Counted from the first letter of the stretch, positions 31,699 through 42,579 are shown. The stretch is DNA of 64,000 nt from Emiliania huxleyi CCMP1516 (GCF_000372725.1 NW_005202428.1:1126169-1190168); one strand, 5' to 3'. Notes: generated by a model from the sequence alone, not told the origin. Program-made: numbers and translations.

Positions 31699-32857
31699 AT
31701 GAGCCGGTCCATGCGCCTCGCCATCCGACCCTTCGGCGTCCTCGGCACGCGGCTCACGGCGATCGGTGCCGTGAAGAAGGTCGGGCAGGCTCCGGTCCCC
31801 GGCTTTCCAATCGTCGACCCGGCTGGGCTCCCCTTCATCCGGAACGGGCCGAGAGGCGCCAGTGGCGCATCGGGCGAGATCTACCGCTGGCTGGGAATCG
31901 CGGACGAGGAGAGCTTCCCCACGCCGGTGCGCGAGGCGATCACAGCGCCACTGCAAGCAGCGCTGCAGTACTATGGGCTGCACGGCTGCATCCACGTCGC
32001 CGGCCCGGACTTCAACGGCCGCGGCTGCTCGCGGGAGGAGGCGCTCGGCGAGCTAACGGCGGCGTACGGCGCCGTTCTCCGCACCTTCGCCGGCGCGCGG
32101 CTGGGTGGGCTGAGGCTGCTGCCCATCAGCGGTGCGTGTTGCAGCCTTGGTGCACCGCTGCCGCTGCAGCACCGATCCCCACCCACACACGCTCGAAATG
32201 TCCGTGCAGGCGGTCTCTTTGCCGGGCCGTTCGCGCCGGAACTGCCCGACCTGACGTGCGTGAGAGACATTTCCGAGACGCTGCCTTGACGCGACACGTG
32301 TACCCAGCCATCCTAATAGAGCGCCTCCTCAGTACCCCCCGCAGCGTCGCCGCCGTCGCCGCCGCCGCCTCCGTCACCACCACCACCGCCGTCACCCTCG
32401 CCGTCACCCCCGCCGCCGTCGCCGCTTCCACACCCTCTCTCACCGCCAATCGGCATCCGCTACCGTCACCAGCCCCTCCTCCGCCTCTTTCTTTCTCTCT
32501 CAGATGCGCCGCGCTGCGGGGAGCCTTTGACGCCTTGCCTGACCCGGTGTGTGCTCACCCACGCGCACCGGGCCTTGCACTAATGCCCTGCCAAGCTCCT
32601 GCCTAACTTGGGTGGGGAGATCGCCTGGCCCACCTTGTGCGCGTGGAGACGTCTCGCATTGCCGTGCCTCGTGCCTGCCCGACCAGGCGCAGCACACGGT
32701 CTCCGTGTCGCGGCTCGAGATGTGCATCTTCGCGGAGAGCGAGTACGAGGCCTACGCCGCGGCCTTTGAGGGGGAGACGCGCCGGTCGCAGCAGTTCGCA
32801 GACTCGCTGGGCATGGGCAGCACTCCGGTTCAGCCGTGGCAGACGGGCCGCGAATAA
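31699..32857 (+). CDS. Macro-domain-like protein, four exons
   Basis: Probably binds ADP-ribose-type ligands. Exons 31699-32131, 32210-32255, 32504-32546, 32687-32857, all GT-AG and in phase. The macro fold is suggested by ALQYYGLHGCIHVAGPDFNG (xxIHVxGPDF), EEALGELTAAYGAVLRTFAG (the long helix) and GGLRLLPISGGLFAGPFAPEL (LPxISxGxFxGP loop), followed by AALRGAFDALPD and LEMCIFAESEYEAYAAAFEG. These follow the order of a macro domain. The distal Asn and Asp of catalytic macro domains could not be placed, so it may be binding-only. Ends QPWQTGRE. No targeting signal seen. Confidence 0.7.
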
Positions 32858-33215
32858 ATGTAAAACAGGTCATGATAGCGATACAGGAATACCATTTTAA
32901 CATATATTTCGAAACCCGCCCGGCTGGGTGTCAGTCGTCGTGGTCCGCACAGCGAAACGCATTGCGACTCCACTCCACACCGCTTCCGCTGTGCGTGGGC
33001 GCTGGGCAGGGGCCAGGGCTTCAGCGCGTTCAGGGAAGCAGCCCTGCAGAGACGCACAGCGCACACGTACAAGCAAGGGTATACAAACAAAAGGGTTTTG
33101 CGGACATCTCGTTCCTTTCGTGCCCAGTCTTTCCCAAGCCAGAACGCCCTGTCTGGTGCCGGGCGTTCCGGGGATGCCCTGCGCGCGGATCTCGTGGCTC
33201 TACTCACGCCGATTG

Positions 33216-33389
33216 CACCCCGCCATCCCGACAAAGGCAGGGCTCGCGCGGGAGCACGGGAAGAGGTGCGGGTGCTTCATGCCGCATGAGACGCCCTCAT
33301 CGCCAGAGCGCAATGGCTCGCACTCGGATTGGCGCAGCCAGACGAGCTCGTGCCGCCGCTCTCCCTTGTAGTAGTCGCGATTGTCGACG
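33216..33389 (-). CDS. Isolated exon of an unknown gene
   Basis: Between an acceptor (GCTCCAG, exon start 33389) and a GTGAGT donor (about 33216) lies an open frame VVDNRDYYKGERRHELVWLR, QSECEPLRSGDEGVSCGMKH, PHLFPCSRASPAFVGMAGCN. Cys/His content and good splice sites make it a credible internal exon, but neighbours are unresolved and the upstream part would overlap the N-terminal region of the rightward glycosyltransferase frame. Confidence 0.35.
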
Positions 33390-33464
33390 ACCTGGAGCGT
33401 AAGCTAAAAGTACGTACAACTCGGCCCGGCCGTACAATGATTGGCCCCAGAGCTGCTCTCGAAA

Positions 33465-34823
33465 ATGTGCGAGCTGGTCAAGCAGGTCAGCACGGCAGAA
33501 TGCGTGGTAGGAAGCACTTTTGGCTGCGTGGCTAACGCCGCTTTATCGGGGCCGCAAGTGTGGGTCACTGGCGGCTGCCGTGGGACTTTCCGTGTGTCAG
33601 GCAGCACGGTCATCGGCTGCTCCCAAAGGCAGCATAACAGATTCCTGTTCAGTCCGAGAGGGATTCATCGCTGTGCTGGACATCCTGCAACCGACAAACA
33701 ATCAGTCGGATCGAAGGTCGCAGTCTGGGCGGCGCAGATGCTTTCGAAGCTCTCGCTGGCTTCGCTCCCCGACAATCGCATGATGCGCAGTGTGTTCAAC
33801 TACTCGGACAAAGACACAACCCGCAATCATCACCGTGGCCAGGGTGGTGTCGGCAGCATCGGTAATATGAGCGACTCCTCAGGCACGTGCAAGGTGAGGC
33901 CTGCCGCTCGACTCTGCTGCGACTCCACCTCCCAGCGACGGCCATTTGGGTTGCGCTGCCAATGCGACGAGCGCTTCAGCACGCTGCAGCCGCGCGCCAC
34001 GACGAAGGTAGCCGGGTCCACCATGCACTTCGAGGTCGGCTACATCAACTACTTCAACAGCTCCAACGTTCGTTCCGGCGCAAAGTGGTACGCGTTGCAA
34101 ACCCGCCGCATGCTACGGTCCATTGCGAGCCTTCGCCTCTCTGGCTACGCCTCTCTCGTCCATGTCGTCCTCGGCGGCGAGAGGGTAGCAGAGTGGGAGG
34201 ATGCGCACGCCTGCGATCCGAAAGTGGTCGTGCATCGCACCGCCTCCTCCGCATTCCTGCGCCCCTCCTGGTCGTCGCCTTTTCACCGTGCGAGTTTCGA
34301 GAAGGTCTGGATCTTGCACCTCTCCGCCCAGCTGGAGAAGCCGCTGCTCTTCCTCGACAATGACGTGGTCGTTTTCCGGCCGCTGGATGAACTACGTCAC
34401 GCCAGGCCCCCGGCATACGTCGTCAAGCCGAGAGAAGGGATCAACTCGGGCGTGATGCTCCTGAGGGAGACACCGGAGACGCTCGCGCGTCGGTTAGACG
34501 CGTACTCGATCGTCGAGGGCGGCGGTGACCGTGGCGAGCAGCGACTGGTCAATGTGTTTCACCAGGCGAGCGAGTTCTTTGAGCTCCCGGCAGCTTACAA
34601 TACCTACACGTCTGACGTCGATACTGCCGTGCCCCGGTGGTGGGACCAGATTGTGCTCTGGCACAAGCCAACGGAGAAGGGCCACCTCATGGGTGAGGCT
34701 CGCGCGTATGTCAACTCGCACTTGAAGCGGGTGGAAGCCGAGGCGGCACGAAGCAGCCCTTTTTGTTCCCGGCCGCGTGCGCGAAAGAAATTTACCAGCT
34801 CGTCGGGCGTGAGTGTACGTTAG
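33465..34823 (+). CDS. GT-A fold glycosyltransferase (GT8-like)
   Basis: Probable nucleotide-sugar transferase. The C-terminal domain begins near 34021 (MHFEVGYINYFNSSNVRSG) and shows FEKVWILHLSAQLEKPLLFL followed by DNDVVVF, a DxD metal/sugar-nucleotide motif, then REGINSGVMLLRETPETL as in GT8 enzymes, and LPAAYNTYTSD. The N-terminal part holds GPQVWVTGGCRGTFRV, a VWVxxGCRGxF motif of the DUF3011 type often found with secreted or Golgi carbohydrate proteins. The region 33600-34020 is Ser/Arg-rich and may contain introns (for example GTGAGG near 33893 to CTTCAG near 33977, which is in frame either way). The first in-frame ATG is 33465; true start uncertain. Confidence 0.65.
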   Translation: MCELVKQVSTAECVVGSTFGCVANAALSGPQVWVTGGCRGTFRVSGSTVIGCSQRQHNRFLFSPRGIHRCAGHPATDKQSVGSKVAVWAAQMLSKLSLASLPDNRMMRSVFNYSDKDTTRNHHRGQGGVGSIGNMSDSSGTCKVRPAARLCCDSTSQRRPFGLRCQCDERFSTLQPRATTKVAGSTMHFEVGYINYFNSSNVRSGAKWYALQTRRMLRSIASLRLSGYASLVHVVLGGERVAEWEDAHACDPKVVVHRTASSAFLRPSWSSPFHRASFEKVWILHLSAQLEKPLLFLDNDVVVFRPLDELRHARPPAYVVKPREGINSGVMLLRETPETLARRLDAYSIVEGGGDRGEQRLVNVFHQASEFFELPAAYNTYTSDVDTAVPRWWDQIVLWHKPTEKGHLMGEARAYVNSHLKRVEAEAARSSPFCSRPRARKKFTSSSGVSVR

Positions 34824-35252
34824 TTCTTCATTTTTAGAGGGGGCGCCCCGCCGCTAGGGAAACCCCGGCCCAAACGGCCGGTTTGTTTATTACGCCCCCC
34901 CCCCCCCCTCCCTGCGAACGCGCACCCCCCTCCCCCCACGGTCAGGGCCTTTTTGCTCGTAGCCTGATCCCGATCTCAGCCGCCGGGGGCCCGCGCTGGG
35001 CTGGAGGGTGGAGGCGTCTGCGGGGGGGGGGCGCGGGCGCGGGGGGGCGGCGGCGGGTTCTTTACGTTACCGTACCGACTCCGCCCGCGGGCCTGGATGT
35101 ATTTAAGGCTTCCAACTGCACTCCAAGTACCAAGAGTGTGCTAAGTAGTGTGCTCCCCAGGAGCCCGTGCTCCACGTGCTCCGTGCTCGAGCGAAAAGAA
35201 AATTATCGCGCGGCCCCGACGCACAGCCCGCCCAGTCCCCCTCCCCCACCGC
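34824..35252. other. Intergenic, homopolymer-rich
   Basis: Runs of C at about 34896-34910 and G at about 35020-35050. No gene seen. Confidence 0.4.
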
Positions 35253-37985
35253 CTATCGCCCCCGCCTCGCGCTGCGCCTCGACCCACCGCCGGTGCGCCG
35301 TGTCTGCCCGCGCGCATTGACGAGCTTGGCGCCGGTGAACTTGGCCGCCGTCTTGCGCCAGCTCTCCTCGGGCAGCAGCGGTTCGCGGGTGATTGGCCGC
35401 ACACCTCGCGGCAGCGCGACGCGGACCGAGCACTCGCCCGCGCCTGGCGTATGGGTCCGGGGAGCTGAGAGGGTGCGAACCAGGCCTCGTGCAGTGCACT
35501 TAGAGCATCGCGTGAAGACACCGCGAGCACAGTGGAATGGGGCGTGAGTGCGATGGAATGCGGCCAGCTGCGCGGCTCTCCGAGCTACTAGGGGAGATAT
35601 GGGGAGATATGGGGAGATATGGCTCTCCGAGCTCCCCGTCCGTGACGGCGCGTGTGTTCTCCGCATCTAGCCGCTCGAGATATGGGGAGATATGGGGAGA
35701 TGTGGGTCTGTTGTACGCATCTAGCCGCTCGAGCCGGTGACAGCGATCCAGCCCAGGCCGGGGAAGACGACGTCGACCGCCGCCTCGCCCCAGCCGCGCC
35801 CCTCGACGCGGAGCTCGTGCTCCTGTAGGGACGGACTCCGGGAAGGCTCAGAGAAGGTTCCTTAGAGATAGGCTCTCGACGCGGAGCTCGTGCTGCGCCT
35901 CGAGCTCGCCGAGCGCCTCGAGGCGTTCGAGAGAGGCGGGCGGCGTGAGGACGCCGCCCGCGTGCTTGCGCCGCACCTGGTGAGGCCCGGTGAGGCCCGG
36001 TGAGCGCCTCCGCATGCCTGGAGCACCTCCTCCAGCACCCCCTCCTCACGCGGGGCCCGGGCAAACTGCCATCTCCACGCCCGACGACCGGAGCATTGGA
36101 GGCGCAGGCCGCGGAGCACGTGGGTGAGCGGTGTGCGCGTGCGGAGGGTGAGCGGTGTGGTGCGCCGCACCTCGGCGGCCTTTGCGGTGGCGGTCGGGTG
36201 CAGGGTGACCGCGTCGCTCAGATAGGCGGTGAAGAGGAAGGGGCGGCCGGCGACGAGGTCGAGCCTCGCGAGTCCTCCGAGGAGGAGGGAGCGGCCCTCC
36301 TCGAGCCGAAGCGAGACGGGCTGGCCGCGCCGCTTCGGCACGACGGCGGCGAGCTCGTCCGCCGTGAGGCGCGTGGTGAGCTGGTTGGGCAGGACGAGGC
36401 CGGGCGTGTCGTACAGCGCGTGCCGCCCTCCGAGCTGCGCCGTCTTGACGAAGCCGAGCGTGGTCCCGGGCAGGTGCGAGGTCGTGAGCTGCGGGGCCGC
36501 CACCTCGCCGCGCTTGCCGGCACCTGGAGCAGGGGAAGGCTTCAGCTGTCGAGCCCTCGGGACAGAGCAGCGGGCCCAGGGAACAAAGAGGCGTGCGGGA
36601 GGGGGGAGCGAGGGAGGGGAGGGGGGGGAGAGGGAGGGGGAGAGGGGGGGCGGGGGGGCAATCGTGCGGCATCAGCGCACGTCCTGACCCGTCGATGCGC
36701 TGCGTTGGCGAGGCGGCGAGGATGTGGTTGAGGAGGGACGACTTGCCTGTTCATTAGCCAGTTGATTAATGATATGCCAACTAAGAGCTCGAGGTTGAGG
36801 AGGCATGACTTGCCCGCGTTCGCGGCGCCGAGGACGTACGCGTCGAGCCGCCGGCTCGTCATCAGCTTCTCGAGGCGGGCGAGCAGCTGCGCGGGACGTG
36901 TCAGTGGACGTGTCAGTGGACGTGTCAGTGGACGTGTCAGTGGACGTGTCAGTGGACGTGTCAGGGGACGTGTCAGTGGACGTGTCAGTGGACGTGTCAG
37001 TGGACGTCAGTGGACATGTAGGGGACGTGTCAGGGGACGTGTCAGTGGACGTGTCAGTGGACGTGTCGTCAAGGCGGCGGCGCGCAAGGCGGCGAGGAGG
37101 CGAGAGGCAGCAGGGAGGGGCGGGCGGAGGGAGCGGGGAGCGAGGCGGCAGCGGCAGAGAGCCGGCAGGGAGGGGAGGCGGAAGAGAGAGGCGCCACCTG
37201 CGGCATGCCCGCGCCCGTCCTCGCCGAGACGAGGTCGAGGGAGTGGAGGTGCGGCAGCGAGGCGCGGCGGCACTCGGCGCGCACCCACCGCTCGACCGCT
37301 GGCTGGTGGATGCCCTTGGGTAGGAGGTCGACCTGTGGGGGGGGAGGGGCACACTTAGGCTGAGGGTTGACCTTGTCCGCCACGAGCAGGAGGGGGGGGG
37401 GCACCTCTCGCCTGATCTCACCTATGCCTCGGCCACCTCTCGGCTAGATCTCGGCTAGATCTCGGCTAGATCTCGGCTAGATCTCGGCTAGATCTCGGCT
37501 AGATCTCGGCTAGATCTCGGCTGGATCCCGGCCTTGTTTGCCACGAGCATGAGGGGGGAGTCCTCGCCCACGATCGAGGGCAGCTCTGGCACGAGCGAGC
37601 CGTGGAAGTCGAAGAGGTCGACCAGGCAGACGACGACGCACTGGAGCGGGAGCTGGGGGTCAGCTTCACTGAGTTGACGAGGCAGACGACCACCCGCACT
37701 GTGCGGCGGTGTGGCGGCGAGGGCGGCAGGGTGTGGACTGCGTGTGTAGCGACGTGTGCGCTGGGTTGGCACCTGCTTCGACCGCAGCGATCGGATCAGC
37801 GCGCGGAAGTGCGCCGGCCGCAGCTCCGCGTGTGACGCTGCATCCGGGTCGTCGGCGCCCTGCAGCGGGGGGAGGCGGCGGTGGAGGAGGGAGGCGGAAG
37901 GGAGGAGAGAGTTGGCTTGGAGGAGGAGGAGAGAGGGAGAGAGAGGAGAGGGGCGGCGGTGGAGGAGAGAGCAGGAGGGAAGGGA

Positions 37986-38033
<48 letters not shown>

Positions 38034-38692
38034 GCTGGGAGGACCTGCACGCCGCCGCCCACACGCAAGCCATCCGACGGCAGCCGGTTCTGGTAGCGCA
38101 AAGAGTGGCAGCGCTGGCACACCGCCTCCCTCCTGGGGCGGCTCGGAGGCCGCGCTGCCCCCGCCTCCGCCTCCGCCCCGCCGCCGCCCCCGACACCGCC
38201 CTGCTCCTCCTCGGAGGACGGCGCAAGCCTCTGCTGCAGCACGGACGCCGGCAGATAGCCTGGCGCGGCCTCGTCGTTCGCCTGGAAGCGGACGCCGCAG
38301 CCGCAACAGAAGCCGCGCGGCATCTCGATCGCCGCTTGCAGCGGTGCGCTCCCTGCAGGCCGGCCCGCCGGCCCGCCTCCGTAGCTGCCAAGCATCTCAA
38401 AGCCGGCGCCTGGCTGGCCGCGCCGCGCCGCCTCCGCCTCCAGCGCGCGCGGGTCCTCCTCGTCCGACCAGACGGCGAAGCCCGGCGGCGGCTCCCAGCC
38501 CGCCGCCCCGCCAGCCTCGTCGTCGCCGCCGCCGCCACCGCCCTTTGCGAGCGCGGACAGCGCTCTGTGCCGCGGCCGGAGCGTGGCGGAGGCGAGGCGT
38601 GGACACCGGGCGACGCCCGGTGCGGCGATCGAGCGGACGAGCGAGGCAGCCAGCGCGGCCGAGGTGACGAGACGGAAGCGGTGGGCGCGCAT
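35253..38692 (-). CDS. Circularly permuted GTPase (YqeH/NOA1/RIF1 type), about ten exons
   Basis: Predicted ribosome-assembly GTPase of an organelle. From ATG 38692 an Arg/Ala leader of targeting type precedes a zinc finger (GFCCGCGVRFQ, then VCQRCHSLRYQNRL). G motifs appear in permuted order: CVVVCLVDLFDFHGSL, LVANK|VDLLPKG (G4), DLVSARTG (G5), GAANAG|KSSLLN (G1), HLPGTTLG (G2) and LYDTPGL (G3). The C-terminal region reads GGVLTPPASLERLEALGELE, WGEAAVDVVFPGLGWIAVTG and VRVALPRGVRPITREPLLPE. Resolved introns include 36813-36747 (GC), 35898-35823 (GC), 35734-35444 (GC) and one at about 37540 (GC, G4). The first intron is ambiguous. Several introns contain duplicated pieces of the adjacent exon. 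Confidence 0.85.
35823..35898 (-). other. 76-nt GC-AG intron with 19-bp direct repeat
   Basis: GCACGAGCTCCGCGTCGAG occurs just inside the intron start (from 35893 leftward) and just inside the next exon (from 35820 leftward), perfectly conserved. Confidence 0.7.
36747..36813 (-). other. 67-nt GC-AG intron splitting the P-loop, with direct repeats
   Basis: Splits GAANAG|KSSLLN. The intron begins GCAAGTCATGCCTCCTCAAC and the next exon begins GCAAGTCGTCCCTCCTCAAC (two mismatches in 20). The period equals the intron length, 67 bp. Confidence 0.75.
36895..37066. repeat. GGACGTGTCAGT minisatellite in a GTPase intron
   Basis: About 14 copies of a 12-bp unit (GGACGTGTCAGT, with GGGGAC variants) fill most of the intron between the G5 and G1 exons. 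Confidence 0.9.
37434..37522. repeat. GATCTCGGCTA minisatellite in the G4 intron
   Basis: Eight tandem copies of an 11-bp unit. A very similar 10-bp unit (GATCTCGGCT) fills a different intron at 41424-41470. Confidence 0.9.
37993..38030. repeat. GA microsatellite in GTPase intron 1
   Basis: About 19 GA units; on the coding strand it forms the pyrimidine-rich part of the intron. Confidence 0.9.
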
Positions 38693-39265
38693 CGGAGGCA
38701 GTGCTGCGGAGTACGCGTGCGCGAGGCGCTCAACAAACGCAAGAATGTTTTTTAAATTCTTTTACTCTCGATCCATCCTCTTCTGAAGTCGCCCTGCCTC
38801 GGGGGCGCGGTAGGTGGTAGCGGGAGGGGACCCGCCGGTGTGAAGCGGTAGCGGTAATCCGCCCGAGGTAGCGGTAAGGGGGACGGCCAGCAGCCCTCGG
38901 CTGGCTGTCCGTTCCTAGTAGCCCCGACGGTTACGGACGGCCGGCGAGCGCATCGGCCTCTCGCCGTCAGCGCGCTGCTGGACCCTACCGTCCGCGGTGC
39001 GTGAGCAAATGCTGACTAGGCCTGCTGCACCCATAAGTGACTGAGTGGGGTCTAGCGGTACCGCGCGAGCCGGTAGCGGTAAACAGCGGGTGGCCTCTGG
39101 CGGTAGCGGTAAAGGCGCAGCGTGTGATGGAGGTATTTTCTTCTCAATAACAAGGCTGTGATTTCGGGGCCCGGGGTTGTGCGTTTACGTGAACGGTAGC
39201 GGTAACCTGAATCGCTCTCCCGCGCCCCAGGGCCGACCTGCCGGTTGCTAGCAGCGTCGCCAAAG
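38693..39265. other. Intergenic between divergent genes
   Basis: Separates the GTPase (-) and the J-domain gene (+), so promoters of both should lie here. It contains at least seven scattered copies of GGTAGCGGTA (38818-39205). They could be a shared regulatory element or a decayed repeat. Confidence 0.5.
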
Positions 39266-40504
39266 ATGCTGTCGGGCGAGGCTCTCGCCGCCGCCGTCCT
39301 CGAGGCGAAGGATCGGTACGCGCTGCTCTCTCTAGGTCGCAGAGAGGGCGGCGAACCCATCCGTGTCGAGTCCGACGGGTATCTCAACCACGAGGACGAA
39401 GAGGTGCGGAAGTGCTACACGCGAATTGCCGCCCGCATCCATCCGGACAAGCTTCGCTGCGCGGAGGCCACCAAAGCGTTCCAGGCGCTCGTGCGTGCAT
39501 ATGAGCTCTGCTGCAAGCCCGATGTGCGTGCCGACGACTCTGACGACTCGCGCGAGGAGGAGGAGGAGGCGGCGGAGGCGGAGGAGGAGGAGGCGGAGGC
39601 GGAGGAGCCGCAGGAGCCGCAGGAGCAGCAGGAGCAGGAGCAGGAGCAGGACTCAGATGCCAGTCCCGCTGGAAACCCGCCCAAGCCCAAGCCGCCCACG
39701 CCCAAGCCGCCCAAGCACAAGCCCAGCCGGCCAAAGGCGAAGGCAAAGTCCAAGGAGGCGACCGGCGGGAAGGGCGGCGCAGAGGCGCAGCGCACGGGCG
39801 TCAAGTGCCCTCGCTGTCGCGCCGACTGGGGCGAGCAACCCCGCACTGGACATGCACATGCACATGCACATGCACATGCACATGCACAGTGACACGTCCC
39901 CGGCATCTCCCGCAGGCGACCACCTCCGCACCGAGGGCAGGGAGGGCATGTACACGCTCTTCATGCGAGGCAAGCTGCAGGCGCGACGCCGACGCCGCCC
40001 TCGCCACTGCCTCCCTCGCCACCGCCGCCTCGCCGCCGCTGCCCTCGCCGCCACCTCCCTCGCCGCCAGCGCCGCCGCCGCCAGCGCCGCCGCCGCTCTC
40101 GGCACCGCCTCCCTCACCCCCGCCGCAGGTGCACTGCCTCCGCTGCCTGCTCGACTTCGGCTGCCTGACCGCGGAGCACCACTGCCCCTACTGCGAGCGC
40201 GGATTCGAGTGCCGACCGCGCGCTGCGGCCGCCGCTCCCTCGCTTGCACGCGTCCGGACGTGGTCCACGCGACCCCGCTAGGTATCGGCCCGCCCAGTTC
40301 CGCACCGCGCTGCGCTGCCCCAACGACAAGCGGCGCGGCGTGCCCGACTGCGGCCGCGCCTTCCGCGTGAGGCAGTTCGCGATGAGCCGGCAGACGCGCG
40401 AGGCGCTGCTGGCCAGGGCAAAGGAGGAGGCGGCGGCGGCCGAGCGGAGGGACGCGGTGAGCTCAGACCAGCTGGCTCAGACCCGCATGCTCATACCGCT
40501 GCCA

Positions 40505-40537
<33 letters not shown>

Positions 40538-42317
40538 TGAGATCACCAACATAACCTCCACCACCACCACCGCCACCACCACCCACCATCGCCACCACCA
40601 CCCACCGCCACCGCCGCCTTCCACCCAGGCGGCGGCCGCGCGACGCGCGCGCGTGGCGCGGCAGCGCGACGACGAGAGCGACTACAATCCGGAGCTCGGC
40701 ATCCTCATCACCCCGTGAGCGCAGAGGCGGGTCACGGCGCGGGGTGACGTTGCGGCATTGCTGGGGCGTGCGTAGGCGCCTTCCTCGTGTCGGACGATTG
40801 CCCTCGCTGCGGGCTGCAGGTCACCTCGGGCCACGAGGCGCACCTGCGGGTCTGCCAGGGCGGGGGCAAGAGCGCACGCGCCAAGAAGGGCAAGGGGGGC
40901 GGCAAGGGAGGCGGCAAGGGAGGCGAGGGCGGCGAGGGAGGCGCCGGCTCGAGCGGCGCCAAGGCGAGGGCGGCGAGGGGCGGGCGCGAGAAGCGGAGGG
41001 CGGCGGTGGTCAGCTCCGAGGCGGAGAGCGAGAGCGAGGGCATCTCGGAGGAGGTGCTGCCCCCCACACCACCCACCCACCCACCCACCAACCCCCCCTG
41101 CGCGCACCGGGCCTTGCACTTTGAATGCCGTGCGGCTCCTGTCGTTGGACGTGGAGTTAGGAGGGAATGCCTGGCGCTTGCCCCACCGCCCTCGTGCGTG
41201 TGGAGAAGTGTGCCTTGCCTTACCTTACCTCAGGTGCTGCCGTCTTCGTCGCGAGCGAAGTCGGCCGCGGCGCCCAAGGCGGCGGCGGCGGCGCCATCAC
41301 CGGCACCGGCGGCGGCGGCGGCTCGGAAGGCGGCGGCGGCGGCACCCAAGAAGAGGCGAGTGGTGGTGCACGACGACGACAGCAGCGAGGAGGAGGCGCA
41401 GCCGGCGCGGCAGAGGCCAATATCGGCTGATCTCGGCTGATCTCGGCTGATCTCGGCTGATCTCAGCTAACAGGCGCAGCCGGCGCGGCAGAGGCCGACG
41501 CCGCAGAAGGCGAAGGGCCGGGCTCCTGCGGCGGCGCAGCCAAAGGGGAGGGCGGCGGCGGAGGCCAAGAAGGCGCGGCGTGGCCAGTCGAGGACGTGGA
41601 CAGAAGACCCGTGAGGAGAGACAAGCAAGATGTGAATAGGCGCGGCGCGGCGCGGGCAGTTCGGAGGAGCGGCCCGCGCTACGAGGGGCAGCTGTGATTA
41701 GACGGCCTTTGAACAGTTGTGTGGCGCGGAGTAGGAGGACGAGAGCTATGAGGCGGGCGGCAGCAGCGGCAGCGAGGAGAGCGACAGCGAGGAGAGCAGT
41801 TTCAGCGACGGCGGCGAGAGCGAGGCGGAGGGCGGCGGCAGCGACAGCAGCGACGAGGGCGGGCGCGCACACAAGCAGGCGAGCGCCGTGACCTCCCAAT
41901 CCTTCGACATCGTTTTCCATTCACCAGACCTTCTGCTCTCAGGCGGGCGCCAAGCAGCAGGCCAGCGCCAGGCAGTCTGCCAAGAGGCCTGTCAAGAAGG
42001 CGCCGCCCAAGCAGGCGCCGCCCAAGCAGGCGCCTCCCAAGCAGAGTTCCGCGGCTGTGAAGGGCGCCGCGAAGCCCGCGGCCAAGCGGGCGGCGGCCAA
42101 GGGAGGGAAGCAGGCCACCAAGAAGAAGAAGAAGAACGCCAGGAGGGCGGCAGACAGCAGCGATGGCGACTACGAGGCGGACTCCTCCCCTGAGAGGCTG
42201 CCGAGCAAGGCGCGCGCAAAGGCGTCGGCGTCAGGCCGCCCCTCCCGAGGCGGGCGAATCGGCGGCCGCAAGAGTTACGTCGAGAGCGATGGCGATCACT
42301 CAGACTCGTGGTCGTGA
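39266..42317 (+). CDS. J-domain and zinc-finger nuclear protein, multi-exon
   Basis: Starts at ATG 39266. [36 protein letters not shown] is a J domain with the HPD motif, so it should stimulate an Hsp70. An acidic run and Lys/Pro linker follow, then zinc-finger pairs across exons: [73 protein letters not shown], and [20 protein letters not shown]. The C-terminus is Lys/Ser/acidic disorder ending in [11 protein letters not shown]. Introns inferred: GC at about 39830, 39979, 40701, 41396, 41879; GT at 41054; GA at 41603. Nuclear role is inferred from the basic/acidic tails. Exon borders between 39900 and 40740 are the least certain. Confidence 0.65.
41054..41233 (+). other. GT-AG intron with 10-bp direct repeat
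   Basis: AGGTGCTGCC spans both splice boundaries (41052-41061 and 41232-41241); splicing gives SEE|VLPSSS. Confidence 0.65.
41396..41473 (+). other. 78-nt GC-AG intron with 25-bp perfect direct repeat
   Basis: The 25 bp at 41394-41418 (begins AGGCGCAGCCGGCGCGGCAG) is repeated exactly at 41472-41496. Splicing at the AG|GC of each copy gives [16 protein letters not shown]. Between the copies are tandem GATCTCGGCT units. Confidence 0.75.
41603..41734 (+). other. Candidate GA-AG intron
   Basis: TGGACA|GAAGACCC to GAGTAG|GAGGACGAG joins [12 protein letters not shown] in phase. The nearby GT (41610) would break the frame. GARGAC is repeated at both ends. Confidence 0.55.
41879..41942 (+). other. 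64-nt GC-AG intron with 12-bp direct repeat
   Basis: CAGGCGAGCGCC at the donor and CAGGCGGGCGCC at the acceptor (one mismatch). Splicing gives [13 protein letters not shown]. Confidence 0.65.
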
Positions 42318-42579
42318 GAGAGCTGCGCCAAAACTTCCAAATAAGCGCCTCACGGGTGCACAAGCGGAGATCATATTTCTCGTTTCTGCATCAAATCCAC
42401 ATATGACATAAAGAAAAAGAGGTCCCTTGAAAAAGAGGATCCCCCCCCCTTTCGACATTCGAGGCAGCCCCCGCGCCCCACACACAGGCTGATCACGCTC
42501 ACCCAGGAGTCAGGACACACAGGTCACAGCCACACACGACACACATTCGACATCCCCAAAAATCTGAAGTTGGGCGCTG

